Made by a program: the position numbers and the translations under genes. Below, piece by piece: positions 9,018-18,438 of a stretch of 64,000 nt of DNA (positions are counted from its first letter, which is position 1; each line of letters opens with the position of its first letter). The notes beneath the pieces are model-generated. The model saw nothing but the letters and a program-made list of their open reading frames with translations, was not told where the DNA came from and made no database searches. Source of the DNA: Sva-07 sp963747375 (lineage in GTDB: Bacteria > Actinomycetota > Acidimicrobiia > Acidimicrobiales > Ilumatobacteraceae); NCBI GenBank assembly GCA_963747375.1, contig CAVVFL010000011.1, positions 186,001 through 250,000 on the forward strand. Reading direction: 5' to 3'.

Positions 9018-9233
9018 TCAGGTGCCATTGCCACCATCATCGCCGGTCGAGCGCCCATCGGACGGTTTCATCCGGTCGGAGGTCTGGCGGCGAGCTTCGG
9101 GCGACAGCGCATCGATCTGGCGTCGGAACGAATCGATGTCGTCGGGTTGGCGGCGATTGCGCTTGGCGGCGGCGACCAGAAACACGATCAGGACGACGAT
9201 CGCGACGACGACGATGACGACGAGCGGGGTCAT
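9018..9233 (-). CDS. Small single-pass membrane protein
   Basis: 71 residues: one strongly hydrophobic N-terminal helix (residues about 3-23) followed by a charged cytosolic tail rich in Arg, Asp and Ser. Its ATG overlaps the moaE stop in an ATGA junction, so it is translationally coupled to moaE, and mreB follows 17 bases later. I do not recognise a family. Confidence 0.6.
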   Translation of the reverse strand: MTPLVVIVVVAIVVLIVFLVAAAKRNRRQPDDIDSFRRQIDALSPEARRQTSDRMKPSDGRSTGDDGGNGT

Positions 9234-9703
9234 CCGCCGACCGAACGCGGGTCACGCAGGTCGTGGGCTCCGGTACCCCAGTCGGCGCCATCGGCCCACA
9301 CTTCGTGTTTCCAGATCGGCGCCGATTCCTTCAAGGCATCGATCGCGAATCGTGCCGCGTCGAATGCCTCGGCCCGATGCGGCGCCGAGACCACGGCGAC
9401 GACAGACGATTCCTCGACGAGCAGTCGGCCGCTGCGATGCAGCAGGGCGATCCGTCCGGTGTCCGGCCAACGGCGACGCAGCTCCGCACCGATCTCGGCG
9501 AACCGGGACACGACATGCTCGTCGTACGCCTCGTAGGTGAGATGCTCGACGCCCGGTCGTCCCTCGGCGTGGTCTCGAATGGTGCCGCTGAACAACACCA
9601 CCGCACCGCAGTCGGCTCGCACGGCCCACTCATAGGCTCCACCGATCGGCAGTTCCGAGTCGGTGAGGGCATACCATTCGTCGACGTCGGTTGGGCCCTG
9701 CAC
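9230..9703 (-). CDS. moaE: Molybdopterin synthase catalytic subunit
   Basis: 157 residues. MoaE takes sulfur from MoaD thiocarboxylate to turn precursor Z (cPMP) into molybdopterin. The S-G-T-I-R-D-H block, the H-R-S-G-R segment and the K-E-S-A-P-I-W-K-H-E C-terminal active-site motif are all present. No other moa genes are nearby, so it is unlinked from its partners. GTG 9703 has TACGCT 6 nt upstream. The frame is intact. Confidence 0.9.
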   Translation of the reverse strand: MQGPTDVDEWYALTDSELPIGGAYEWAVRADCGAVVLFSGTIRDHAEGRPGVEHLTYEAYDEHVVSRFAEIGAELRRRWPDTGRIALLHRSGRLLVEESSVVAVVSAPHRAEAFDAARFAIDALKESAPIWKHEVWADGADWGTGAHDLRDPRSVGG

Positions 9704-9709
9704 GGTGGC

Positions 9710-9715
9710 AGCGTA
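9710..9715 (-). promoter_or_regulatory. -10 element of leaderless moaE
   Basis: TACGCT, 6 nt before GTG 9703. Confidence 0.5.
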
Positions 9716-9774
9716 CTCACCAGTGGTCTCCCCGCGTCCACAGGGTCTCCGACGAGTTGTACGATCTCGTATTC

Positions 9775-10362
9775 GTGGAACCCGGGCCGTTGCCTCCTCA
9801 CGAACGAACGTGGCGACACCCGTCCGAACTCGGCCCCACCAAAGCCGACATCGAGAACGGATCGTCCAACCATCTCGCCGCTCTCGCCGTCGGTGCGCTC
9901 GCTGTCGTCGCCATCGCCGGGCTCGTCATCGCAATGACACCACGGACCTCATCGAGCCCGATCGCTCTCAGTGCAACGACCACGCCGGTCTCCGCGCTGC
10001 GTTCGAACGACCCGACCACGGTGCCGATCGCCGCAACCGTCCCGGTACGGGTGGCGACCGCGTCCACATCCGGCCTTCCGGTCTCGCGGATACCGATCGG
10101 CGCACTCCTGACCTCGTTCTCGGCATTCCCCCACGCCATCACGTCGGGCCCACAACTCACGCTCGACGGCACCGACGTCGCCACCCGCCTGCCCGACGAC
10201 CACGACATCGTGCTCGTGCGTACCGAAGCGGTCACCTACGAGCTGCCGTGGGGTGAAGTGCCCTTCTTCCCTCTGCCGGACGGTTCGGTGGTGTTCGACG
10301 GTGCCGGTGCTCTGCTCGCCCACGTCGCGGGCGGCCAACTCGTCACGCTCGTCGGCGACTGA
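9775..10362 (+). CDS. Single-pass membrane protein with P-P-H-E-R-T-W-R-H-P-S motif
   Basis: About 195 residues. The N-terminal L-P-P-H-E-R-T-W-R-H-P-S-E-L-G motif is, to my knowledge, common at the start of actinobacterial membrane-anchored HtrA-like proteases and relatives. One transmembrane helix follows (residues about 38-60), then an extracytoplasmic Ser/Thr/Pro-rich region of about 130 residues. No protease catalytic triad is evident, so no enzymatic role is claimed. GTG 9775 is the tentative start (TACGAT lies 9 nt upstream); GTG 9691 is possible. The 3' end overlaps the convergent epimerase gene by 20 bases. Confidence 0.5.
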   Translation: MEPGPLPPHERTWRHPSELGPTKADIENGSSNHLAALAVGALAVVAIAGLVIAMTPRTSSSPIALSATTTPVSALRSNDPTTVPIAATVPVRVATASTSGLPVSRIPIGALLTSFSAFPHAITSGPQLTLDGTDVATRLPDDHDIVLVRTEAVTYELPWGEVPFFPLPDGSVVFDGAGALLAHVAGGQLVTLVGD

Positions 10363-11386
10363 TCCGTCGCCGCACGACGACGGCGACGATGAGTGCGCCG
10401 ATCGACGCCCCCACGACGCCGGCGCCGAGCGCCAGCTCCTGGCGGCGCTTCGGTGACACCACGGTCCACCACGGCGCCTCGGTGCTCTCGACGTAGGTCT
10501 GTTCGTTCGTGACCGTCGGTGCCCAACCAGCAGCACGCAACCGGCCGTTCGACACCACCCACGGTTCCAGCGTGTACGACAGCAATCCCGGTGGGATCGG
10601 ACCGCGCTGGAATCGCCATCTCAAACCCGCCACGAGCTCGGCCAAACGCTCGGGCAGCGGCAGACGAGGACGCTCTCCCGACAGCGCACGCACACGCTCA
10701 CCGGCCACCCAGCCGTCGGGAGCGACGTTGTACACCCCGTCGAGGCGATCGGTCACGGCCAGCACCACGGCGGCGGCGAGATCATCGAGATGCAGGTACT
10801 GCGACGGCGGATCGGCTTCGGCCAGGCGCCGTCCCAACCCCGACACGATGGCGGTCGCGAGTCGGGAGTCGCCCCCGGCTGCCAGCGAGACGGCCGGTCG
10901 CAGGACACAACTCGCGCGACGCTGCCCCGAAAGGCGCCACTGCTCGACGAGTTCTTCCGCAGAAGCCAGCTGCCTCGCGAACACGAACTCGACGTCCGGG
11001 CGCAATGCCGCCTCCTCGGTCAACGGAACGGGATTGTTCGAGAGTGCTCCGTAGACCATCGCCGACGACACGAACACGACCTGCGACGCACCGAGTCGAT
11101 CGGCGGTGGCCAGCGTCTCGGCCGCGAACTCGGTGACGCTCTCGCGACGGGCGGCGCGCCGGTCGTAGTCGCTGCTGCCGAGGTCGACGACGACATCACA
11201 GTCACCGATCGAGCCATCGACCGGTACGCCTGGCTGTTGCACGACGACATCGATGACCGGCTCATCGGAACGGGGGCGTACACCACCGCTGGGATGCGAG
11301 CGCATGCCCCGGCTCGAGTGGGCCCGCAATCCGTCGATCACCCGGTCGCCCAGCGCGCCCGCGGCGCCGGTCAGCACGACGATCAT
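10343..11386 (-). CDS. NAD(P)-dependent epimerase/dehydratase-like protein with C-terminal membrane helix
   Basis: 347 residues, extended-SDR family. The dinucleotide-binding motif T-G-A-A-G-A-L-G lies at residues 6-13, and a V-F-V-S-S-A-M-V-Y-G block near residue 115 supplies the catalytic Ser and Tyr. The usual Lys three residues after the Tyr is not obvious, so catalytic competence is uncertain. A C-terminal hydrophobic helix followed by R-R-R-I-S-R-R-R suggests membrane tethering, which is unusual for this family. ATG 11386 is placed by TATCGT 7 nt upstream. Confidence 0.68.
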   Translation of the reverse strand: MIVVLTGAAGALGDRVIDGLRAHSSRGMRSHPSGGVRPRSDEPVIDVVVQQPGVPVDGSIGDCDVVVDLGSSDYDRRAARRESVTEFAAETLATADRLGASQVVFVSSAMVYGALSNNPVPLTEEAALRPDVEFVFARQLASAEELVEQWRLSGQRRASCVLRPAVSLAAGGDSRLATAIVSGLGRRLAEADPPSQYLHLDDLAAAVVLAVTDRLDGVYNVAPDGWVAGERVRALSGERPRLPLPERLAELVAGLRWRFQRGPIPPGLLSYTLEPWVVSNGRLRAAGWAPTVTNEQTYVESTEAPWWTVVSPKRRQELALGAGVVGASIGALIVAVVVRRRISRRRA

Positions 11387-11393
11387 CGACCGA

Positions 11394-11399
11394 ACGATA
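11394..11399 (-). promoter_or_regulatory. -10 element of leaderless epimerase gene
   Basis: TATCGT, 7 nt before ATG 11386; faces the divergent promoter at 11454-11459. Confidence 0.5.
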
Positions 11400-11453
11400 C
11401 CGAGACCACCACGCCGGCGAGGACACGACGACTCAGGGGCACGCGGAAACCCG

Positions 11454-11459
11454 TAACAT
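11454..11459 (+). promoter_or_regulatory. -10 element of leaderless DUF2342 gene
   Basis: TAACAT, 6 nt before ATG 11466. Confidence 0.55.
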
Positions 11460-11465
11460 CGAACC

Positions 11466-12665
11466 ATGGCCGATGACGACGAACCCGGCGACTCGATCGA
11501 TCCCTTCGCGGGGCTGCCCTTGTTCGGCGACCTCTCCCGTGCGTTGTCGGGCCAGGGCCCGATCAACTGGGACGCCGCACGGCAGTTCGCCGTGATCGCA
11601 GCGAGCGGAGGTGGGCTGCTGGCCGGCACCGGCGCGACCACGCCGGCCAACATCGACCCCGCCGTGCGCATCAAGTACGGCGAACTCGCGCAGATCGCCC
11701 GACTCCACGTTGCCGACGTGATGCAACTCGAGGTTCCCGCCACCGAACCCTCCGTCGCCACTGCCGAGCAGTGGGCACAGCAGACACTCGAGGCGTACCG
11801 TCCGTTGTTCACCGACCTCGCAGCCTCGCTCGGTTCGACCGACGATCTGCCGGCCGACCTCGCTGCCGACCCCATGGCACAGATGATGGCCGGACTCGGC
11901 AAGATGATGGCACCGGCGATGATGGGCATGAGCGTGGGCTCGATGGTCGGCAACCTCGCCCGCCGGGCGTTCGGGGTGTACGACCTGCCGATCCCACGCG
12001 CGACGCCGGCGCTCGTGCTCCTGCCGTCGAACATCGACACCTTCGCCGGCGAGTGGTCGATTCAACTCGACGAGATGCGGCTGTGGGTGCTGGCGCACGA
12101 AATCGCCGGGTTGACGCTGTTCTCGGTCGACCACATCGCCGACCACCTCCGCTCGCTGGTGCAGCGTCACGTCGGCGCGTTCCGTCCCGACTCGTCCGCG
12201 ATCACGGAGAAGTTGACCTCGCTCGAGATGGATCAGAGCGATCCGATGGCCGCGATGCAGCAGGCCTTCGGTGACCCGGAGGTGCTCCTCGGGGCGGTCC
12301 GCTCACCCGAGCAGGTGGCGCTCGAACCCGAACTCGACGCCGCCGTCGCCGTCACGATCGGCGCCATCGACTGGGTCGTCGACGCCGTGTCGGTTCGCAT
12401 CATCGGTGGCAACGCTCTGCAGATCGCCGAGGCAGTGAGACGACGTCGCGCCGAGACGTCGCCCGACGACATCTTCGTCGAACGCCTGCTCGGCATCCGC
12501 TTGGGCGCCGAGCAGACCGCTCGCGGCAAGGCCTTCGTGCAGGGCGTCGTCGATCGTGCGGGCGAGAACGGACTCGAGCCGTTCTTCACCGATCCGGCTG
12601 CCGTGCCGACCCCGAACGAGATCGAGGCACCCGGCCTCTGGCTCGCCCGCGTGACCGACGCGTGA
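11466..12665 (+). CDS. Zincin-like DUF2342 family protein with degenerate metal motif
   Basis: 399 residues, an actinobacterial family annotated as putative zinc-dependent metalloprotease/hydrolase. The N-terminal N-W-D-A-A-R-Q-F-A block and the central M-G-S-M-V-G-N-L region fit the family. At the expected HEXXH position the sequence reads L-A-H-E-I-A-G-L-T-L-F near residue 210. The second metal-binding histidine is therefore replaced by glycine, although a later S-V-D-H-I-A-D-H supplies other histidines. It is either a non-peptidase member or a divergent active site. The frame is intact, and the end overlaps the convergent MFS gene by 80 bases. Confidence 0.65.
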   Translation: MADDDEPGDSIDPFAGLPLFGDLSRALSGQGPINWDAARQFAVIAASGGGLLAGTGATTPANIDPAVRIKYGELAQIARLHVADVMQLEVPATEPSVATAEQWAQQTLEAYRPLFTDLAASLGSTDDLPADLAADPMAQMMAGLGKMMAPAMMGMSVGSMVGNLARRAFGVYDLPIPRATPALVLLPSNIDTFAGEWSIQLDEMRLWVLAHEIAGLTLFSVDHIADHLRSLVQRHVGAFRPDSSAITEKLTSLEMDQSDPMAAMQQAFGDPEVLLGAVRSPEQVALEPELDAAVAVTIGAIDWVVDAVSVRIIGGNALQIAEAVRRRRAETSPDDIFVERLLGIRLGAEQTARGKAFVQGVVDRAGENGLEPFFTDPAAVPTPNEIEAPGLWLARVTDA

Positions 12666-13839
12666 CCCCGGCGCCGGTGCGGCGTTCCCAGAGGTAGAAG
12701 CTGGACCCGGCAGCGGTGAGCCCGACCACGAGAAAGCCGATCGGGCCCGGGGCCCTGACGGCGACGGCCAGGAACGCCCCGAGCGCCCAGGCCAGCTGGA
12801 ACCGGGTCTCGAACACGGCGAACGCCCGTCCCTGGTTGGCGCCGGGTGCGTCCCGCTGCACGATGCTCTCGAAACTCAGGCGTCCGAGCGCTGCCATCAG
12901 GTTCAACACGCCGGCCAGCACCACCGCTCCGACGGGGCCGCCCAGCACTGCCACGGCAAGGCCCGCCGCGGCGCACACGAGCAACGAGATGCTGAGCATG
13001 GTCTCTTCGCGGACATGCGTGCGCACCGACGACGCCACCGCGTTGCCGGCCATCGCCGCGAGCGCCGACAGACCGACGACCGCCGCGAACCAGAACGTGC
13101 CCTGATCCTGCGACCGCAGCCAGAACGCGAGGTGGAAGAACGTGAAACCCACCAGCGCCCGCAACACGGTCATCGCGATCGCTGCCAACTCGATGTTGGA
13201 GCTGTGCAACTCGCGGGTCTCCTCGGCGTCGGCGGCATCAGCGGCGACCACCTCCGAAGGCAAGCGGGTGGCGGCAACGAAGGCCGCGCCGAACAGCAGC
13301 GCCCCGTAGACGAGTGTCGCGGACGCACCGACGCCCTTGAGGAGGATCGCCGCCGGGATCACGGCGACGGCACCGGTCAGCCCCGCGATCAGCCCGAGCT
13401 TCGAATTCGCCTCGACGAGCTCGGATTCCGAACGAACCGTCGACGGAACGATCGCCGATTTCGAAATCGTGTACGTCTTCTGGAGGACCAACGACCCGAA
13501 CACGAGTGGAAACAGCGCGAGCGCGTCGAGATACCGAGCCATCAGCAGGGTCAGCACGACACGGCCGACCGCGACCAGCTGGATGACGAACCGCCGCCCG
13601 CCGGCAACGCGGTCGATCATCGGCCCGATCAACGGGGCCACGATCAGGAACGGGGCGAACCCGAGCACCAGGAACAGCAGGACCCGTGATCTCGCGGCAT
13701 CGAGATCGATGTCGAAGAACAGCGAGTCGGCGAGCGCGACGATCATCGCCGCGTCGCCGGCCATCATCAGCGCATGGGTGAGCGCCAAGCGACGGAACTT
13801 CGATGCCGGACGACGCCGAGGAGTGCTCGCCGGTCTCAC
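12586..13839 (-). CDS. MFS transporter
   Basis: 417 residues with about twelve hydrophobic segments. The loop between helices 2 and 3 holds G-P-M-I-D-R-V-A-G-G-R-R, the MFS A-motif equivalent (D-R-x-G-R-R type). The substrate is unknown. The C-terminal 30 residues are Arg-rich and overlap the 3' end of the DUF2342 gene, which is unusual but not frameshifted. The start is GTG 13839, chosen because TAGGAT lies 7 nt ahead; an ATG further upstream would begin inside regX3. Confidence 0.72.
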   Translation of the reverse strand: MRPASTPRRRPASKFRRLALTHALMMAGDAAMIVALADSLFFDIDLDAARSRVLLFLVLGFAPFLIVAPLIGPMIDRVAGGRRFVIQLVAVGRVVLTLLMARYLDALALFPLVFGSLVLQKTYTISKSAIVPSTVRSESELVEANSKLGLIAGLTGAVAVIPAAILLKGVGASATLVYGALLFGAAFVAATRLPSEVVAADAADAEETRELHSSNIELAAIAMTVLRALVGFTFFHLAFWLRSQDQGTFWFAAVVGLSALAAMAGNAVASSVRTHVREETMLSISLLVCAAAGLAVAVLGGPVGAVVLAGVLNLMAALGRLSFESIVQRDAPGANQGRAFAVFETRFQLAWALGAFLAVAVRAPGPIGFLVVGLTAAGSSFYLWERRTGAGVTRRSRGRARGRVPRSRSGSARQPDR

Positions 13840-13846
13840 CGGCGCG

Positions 13847-13852
13847 ATCCTA
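13847..13852 (-). promoter_or_regulatory. -10 element of leaderless MFS gene
   Basis: TAGGAT, 7 nt before GTG 13839, located just downstream of the regX3 stop. Confidence 0.5.
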
Positions 13853-13858
13853 GGCCGG

Positions 13859-14560
13859 TCAGGATCGCTCGTACTTGTAGCCGAGACCTCGAATCGTGAC
13901 GATGCGCGTCGGCATGGCCGGGTCGGGTTCGATCTTCGACCGCAGCCGCTTGACGTGCACGTCGAGGGTCTTGGTGTCACCGACGTAGTCGTTGCCCCAC
14001 ACCCGGTCGATCAGCGTCTCGCGTGGCAGCACCCGACCGGCGTTGGCAAGCAGCAGGTGCAACAGCTCGAACTCCTTCAGCGGGAGGTTGACGTGTGCTC
14101 CACCGACCGTCACCCGGTGTTCCTCGGGATCGAGCAGCACGTCGCCGACCTCGATCATGCCGGGCGCGAGGGCGACACCGCCGGCGCCGTTGGCGTCGGA
14201 ACGCCGCAACACCGCACGCATGCGCGCCACGAGTTCTCGCAGCCGGTACGGCTTGGTGACATAGTCGTCCGCACCGACCTCCAGACCGACGACGGTGTCG
14301 ATCTCGGCACCCTTGGCGGTCACCATGATGATCGGCACCTGGGTCCGCTTGCGGAGCTGGCGACACACGTCGATGCCGCTGATCTTCGGGAGCATGACGT
14401 CGAGGAGCACGATGTCGGGCGCGACCTCGTCGAACTTCTCGAGCGCCTCGGCACCGTCGACGGCAACCACGACCTCGAAGCCTTCGCGTCGAAGTCCGAT
14501 GGTGAGCGCCTCGACGAAACTCGCCTCGTCCTCGACGACGAGGACCACTGCCTCACTCAT
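13859..14560 (-). CDS. regX3: Phosphate-responsive OmpR-type response regulator RegX3
   Basis: 233 residues. Receiver domain: acidic pair E-D-E near residue 9, phospho-acceptor Asp in L-L-D-V-M-L-P near residue 54, T/S in M-V-T-A-K-G, and Lys in V-T-K-P-Y. The C-terminal winged helix ends in R-I-V-T-I-R-G-L-G-Y-K-Y. In mycobacteria SenX3-RegX3 activates the Pho regulon under phosphate limitation. It is the last gene of the pst-phoU-senX3-regX3 run, and its ATG overlaps the senX3 stop (ATGA). The likely target is the PHO box at 20832-20871. Confidence 0.9.
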   Translation of the reverse strand: MSEAVVLVVEDEASFVEALTIGLRREGFEVVVAVDGAEALEKFDEVAPDIVLLDVMLPKISGIDVCRQLRKRTQVPIIMVTAKGAEIDTVVGLEVGADDYVTKPYRLRELVARMRAVLRRSDANGAGGVALAPGMIEVGDVLLDPEEHRVTVGGAHVNLPLKEFELLHLLLANAGRVLPRETLIDRVWGNDYVGDTKTLDVHVKRLRSKIEPDPAMPTRIVTIRGLGYKYERS

Positions 14561-15742
14561 GATCTGTCCGACTCCCTGTCAGGTGATTCCTCGACATCGG
14601 CGATCGGCACGTCGATCTCGTCCATCGGCCGGTCGGCGCGAATGATCAGATCGGCGGGTAGTCGCAGCACGAAGGTCGAGCCTTCGCCCTCCTGGGACGA
14701 CACGAGGACCTCGCCACCGTGATTCGTCGCCACGTGCCGCACGATCGAGAGCCCGAGTCCGGTCCCGCCGGTCTCGCGGCTGCGGGCCTTGTCGACTCGA
14801 TAGAACCGCTCGAACACACGGTCGAGATCGCGGCTCGGGATCCCGATGCCCTGGTCGGCCACCATGACCTCGACGGCGGTGTCGTCGACCCGGGTGCGCA
14901 CCTGCACGACGTCGCCGCTCCGGCTGTACTTCACCGCGTTCTCCACGAGGTTGCCGACTGCCGACACCAGCTGTCGTTCGTCGCCGCGGATCAGGACGTC
15001 GTCGGCGGTGTCGAACGCCGTGACCGTCACGCCTCGGCCCCCGTCGACGGCACGCCCGCGGGCCACCGCCGTCTGCACGACCGATGAGAGGTTCACCATG
15101 GAGTCGCCCGGACGGGTCGACTCGATCTGCGACAACTTCAGCAGGTCGTCGATCGTGCGAACGGCGCGATGGGCCTCTTCGACGAGATGGTCCGCCAGCC
15201 GCTCGATCACCTCCGGTTCGGTCTCGTCGATCAACGCCTCGGCGAGCACCGCCACGGCCCCGACCGGCGTCTTGAGTTCGTGCGAGATGTTCGTCACGAA
15301 ATCGGTGCGCATCGCATCGGTCCGCACACGTTCGCTGACGTCCTGGATCGTCGCAACGGCGCCACCCCCCGGCGTGGGGTCGGCGTTGATCGCGAGCCAG
15401 GTCTTGGGCGGGCCCTGCAACTCGACCACGCGAGCGGTGCTCCGACCGGATCCGGCCTCGTCGATGATCGACGAGATGTGGTCGTCGACGAGCACGCCGA
15501 TGTGCGTCCCTCGGAAGGCCCGCGCGGCGGAGTTCCGGTAGACGATGCGGTTCGACAGATCGGCCACGACCACCCCGATCTCGAGATGATCCACGGCGCT
15601 CGTGAGCAGCAGCGACTCCTCGTCACCGCGACGCCGGCGTCGGCAGCTCGGCAGGCACGGCGGACCGCGCCGCGAGCACCCTGGCCGCCACGAACCCGAT
15701 CGAGGCGCCGGCGATCAGCGCGAGCACGACGGCGGGGATCAT
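14557..15742 (-). CDS. senX3: Phosphate-sensing histidine kinase SenX3 (one frameshift)
   Basis: About 394 residues after correction. An N-terminal membrane helix starts at ATG 15742 (M-I-P-A-V-V-L-A-L-I-A-G), in a frame different from the rest; one extra base near 15626 accounts for this. A PAS-like segment follows. The H-box S-H-E-L-K-T-P, N-box N-L-V-E-N-A-V-K-Y-S, G1 D-Q-G-I-G-I and G2 G-G-T-G-L-G-L-S-I-V then occur in order. Only three bases separate it from phoU, which in related systems restrains the kinase when phosphate is plentiful. Confidence 0.87.
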
Positions 15743-15745
15743 CGT

Positions 15746-16468
15746 TCAGGTGTCGTCGGGATCAGCGACGACGACGACCGTGGGCGGCTCGTTGTCGCTC
15801 TCGGAGTACGGACGGTCGGGAAGCCAGCCGTTGATGATGTACCGGGTGCGATCGCCGACGTTGACGGCGTGGTCACCGATGCGTTCGTAGAAGCGGGCGA
15901 CGACGGCGAGCTGCACGGCGACCTGGAGGTCGATGTGGCCCGCGGCATGGCTCTCGAAGATCACCTGGATCAGCTGGCGATGCAGGTCGTCGAGGTAGGC
16001 GTCCATGTCGTGGAGCGCTGCCGCTCGGACACCGTCGAGATTCAGATACGCCTCGGTTGCCTCCTTGAACAGCACCTGCGCCTGGTCGCCGATCTTCTGG
16101 ATCACACCGCGGAGGTGGGGGTCGAGATCGTGCCCGTAGATCCGCCGTGCCGCCTTGCAGATGTTGACGCACAGGTCGGCCGACCGCTCGACGTCGGCGA
16201 TGATCTTGATGGCGGAGATCACCGCGCGCAGGTCGGTCGCCACCGGCGCCTGGAGTGCGATCACCCGGAAGCAGCGCTCCTCGAGTTCGAGGGCACGGGT
16301 GTCGTACTCGTCGTCGCCGAGGATCAGGTACTCCGCTCCCTCGAGGTCCATCGTCAGGAGGATCTCGGTGGCACGCGGCACGAGTTCGGTGACTCCGGCC
16401 GACATCCGGGCGATGCCGGTCTGGATCTCGTCGAGTTGCTGGTGGAACTCCGAACGCAGTTCGTTCAT
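15746..16468 (-). CDS. phoU: Phosphate transport regulator PhoU
   Basis: 240 residues of two three-helix PhoU domains with the repeated metal-binding signature (D-D-E-Y-D near residue 55 and E-R-I-G-D-H-A-V-N near residue 200). PhoU links Pst activity to the sensor kinase. The ATG at 16468 overlaps the pstB stop (ATGA). In the raw sequence it appears fused behind PstB because of a frameshift inside pstB; the two are separate proteins. Confidence 0.92.
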   Translation of the reverse strand: MNELRSEFHQQLDEIQTGIARMSAGVTELVPRATEILLTMDLEGAEYLILGDDEYDTRALELEERCFRVIALQAPVATDLRAVISAIKIIADVERSADLCVNICKAARRIYGHDLDPHLRGVIQKIGDQAQVLFKEATEAYLNLDGVRAAALHDMDAYLDDLHRQLIQVIFESHAAGHIDLQVAVQLAVVARFYERIGDHAVNVGDRTRYIINGWLPDRPYSESDNEPPTVVVVADPDDT

Positions 16469-17314
16469 CAGCCGAACCGTCCGGTCACGTAGTCGATCGT
16501 CGACTGCTGTTTGGGATTGGAGAACATGACGTCGGTGTCGTCCATCTCCACGACGTAGCCGGGCTGCCCGGTGCCGTCGATGGTGAAGAACGCCGTGCGG
16601 GACGAGACACGCGCCGCCTGCTGCATGTTGTGGGTCACGATCACGATCGTGTACGTGCTCTTCAGTTCGTTCATCAGCTGCTCGATCGCGAGCGTCGAGA
16701 TCGGGTCGAGTGCCGAACACGGCTCGTCCATGAGGAGGATCTCCGGCTCGACGGCGATCGCGCGAGCGATGCAGAGCCGTTGCTGCTGACCGCCGGACAG
16801 CCCGGATCCGGGCTTGTCGAGTCGGTCCTTGACCTCCTCCCACAGGTTGGCACCGCGCAACGACTTCTCGACGAGATCCTCGGCGTCGGACTTGCTGTAT
16901 CCGCTTGCTGTTGAGGCGCTTGCCGGCCAGCACGTTGTCGGCGATCGACATCGTCGGGAAGGGGTTCGGCCGCTGGAACACCATGCCGACCTTGCGGCGC
17001 ACGGCAACCGGATCGACACCGGGACCGTAGAGATCTTCACCGTCGACGTAGACGGCGCCTTCGACATGCGCTCCGGTGATCACCTCGTGCATCCGGTTGA
17101 GCGAGCGGATGAAGGTGGACTTGCCGCATCCCGACGGGCCGATGAGGGCGGTGACCGAACGCGGCTCGATCACCATGTTGACGTCTCTGACGGCGAGGAA
17201 CGTGCCGTAGTAGATGTTCAGGTTCTCGACGACGATCCGGTTGTCCGGCCCGGTGCGGGCATCGGTGCCCGATGCGTCGACGTCGGCGGCCGGGATGTCG
17301 ATCCGATCGGTCAT
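16468..17314 (-). CDS. pstB: Phosphate ABC transporter ATPase PstB (one frameshift)
   Basis: About 281 residues. Walker A G-P-S-G-C-G-K-S-T lies near residue 60. The Q-loop F-Q-R-P-N-P-F-P, signature L-S-G-G-Q-Q-Q-R, Walker B I-L-L-M-D-E-P and H-loop V-T-H-N-M are all present. The frame breaks near 16911, where coding CGGATAC should read CGATAC, giving K-R-Y-S-K-S-D. ATG 17314 is preferred because GAGGGGA precedes it; ATG 17356 would add 14 residues. Confidence 0.92.
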
Positions 17315-17360
17315 GGTGGCGGTCCCCTCACTGGAGCTGGATCTGACGTTGGTCATCGGT

Positions 17361-18438
17361 TCACCGAAGGCCTTTCGGCTTGAGTACGTGGGAGAGAATA
17401 CGAGCCACCGTGAAGAGCACCATCACCATGATGATCAGGACGAGCGCCGCCGCCCAGGCGCGGTCCTGGCCGCTCGACGGCGGGACGCCCGGCTGGACGT
17501 ACTGGTAGTAGGTGAACACGGGCAGCGTGGTCATGCGGCCGTCGAACGGATTCCAGTTGACTCCCTGGGCGAGACCCGCGGTGACCAGCAGCGGCGCGGT
17601 CTCGCCGATCACACGGGCGATGGCCAGCACCACACCGGTGATGATGCCGGCGATCGCCGTCGGCAGGACGACCTTGACGATCGTCTTCCATTTCGGCACG
17701 CCGAGCGCGTAGGCGGCCTCGCGCAGTTCGTTGGGCACCAGCCGCAACATCTCCTCCGACGATCGCACGACCACCGGTGTCATCAGCACCGTGAGCGCCA
17801 CTGCCCCGGCGATGCCCGAACGGGTCCCGGGGCCGAAGATCAGTTCGAACATCGCGTAGGCGAACAAGCCGGCGACGATCGACGGGATGCCGGTCATCAC
17901 GTCGACCATCGACTGGATCGCCTTGGCCAGCTTCGTCCCGTGGCCGTACTCGGCCAGGTAGATGGCCGTGAACAACCCGAACGGCACCGACATCAGCGTG
18001 GCCAGCCCCGTCACGATGACGGTGCCGATGATGGCGTGGTAGATCCCGCCACCCTCGCCGGTGACACCACGCATGGTCTCGGTGAAGAACTCGGTGTCGA
18101 AGCGGTTCGTGCCGCGCTCGATCACGGTCCAGATGACCGACACGAGTGGCATCACCACCAGGGCGAATGCGCTCGCGACGAGCGCGCCCATCAGCCGGTC
18201 GATCGCCTGACGGGGCCCTTCGACGATGCGTGACACGACGTAGATGCCGACGCAGTACATGACGAGGGTGACGACGATCCATCGAGCCCAGTTCGGCGAA
18301 CCGGACGGGAGCCACGACAGCGGCGCCGACCACGACCGCGACGACACCGACGGCGCCGACCTGGACGCGCGTCAGCCTGTTCGCGGTGATCGACGAGGAC
18401 TGCTCGGCGGGTGCCGGGCGCTGCTCGGTGAGGGTCAT
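17361..18438 (-). CDS. pstA: Phosphate ABC transporter permease PstA (one frameshift)
   Basis: About 358 residues, six or more transmembrane helices. The permease EAA-type loop R-E-A-A-Y-A-L-G-V-P-K-W-K-T-I lies near residue 245. The first 40 residues are in another frame; one extra base near 18322 in the G-A-L-S-W-L-P region separates them. The start overlaps the pstC stop (ATGA). An extra N-terminal helix pair relative to minimal PstA is visible. Confidence 0.9.

Noticed and set aside
15746..17356. Apparent PstB-PhoU fusion protein
   Set aside because: Produced by the pstB frameshift near 16911; pstB and phoU have their own stop and start at 16468.
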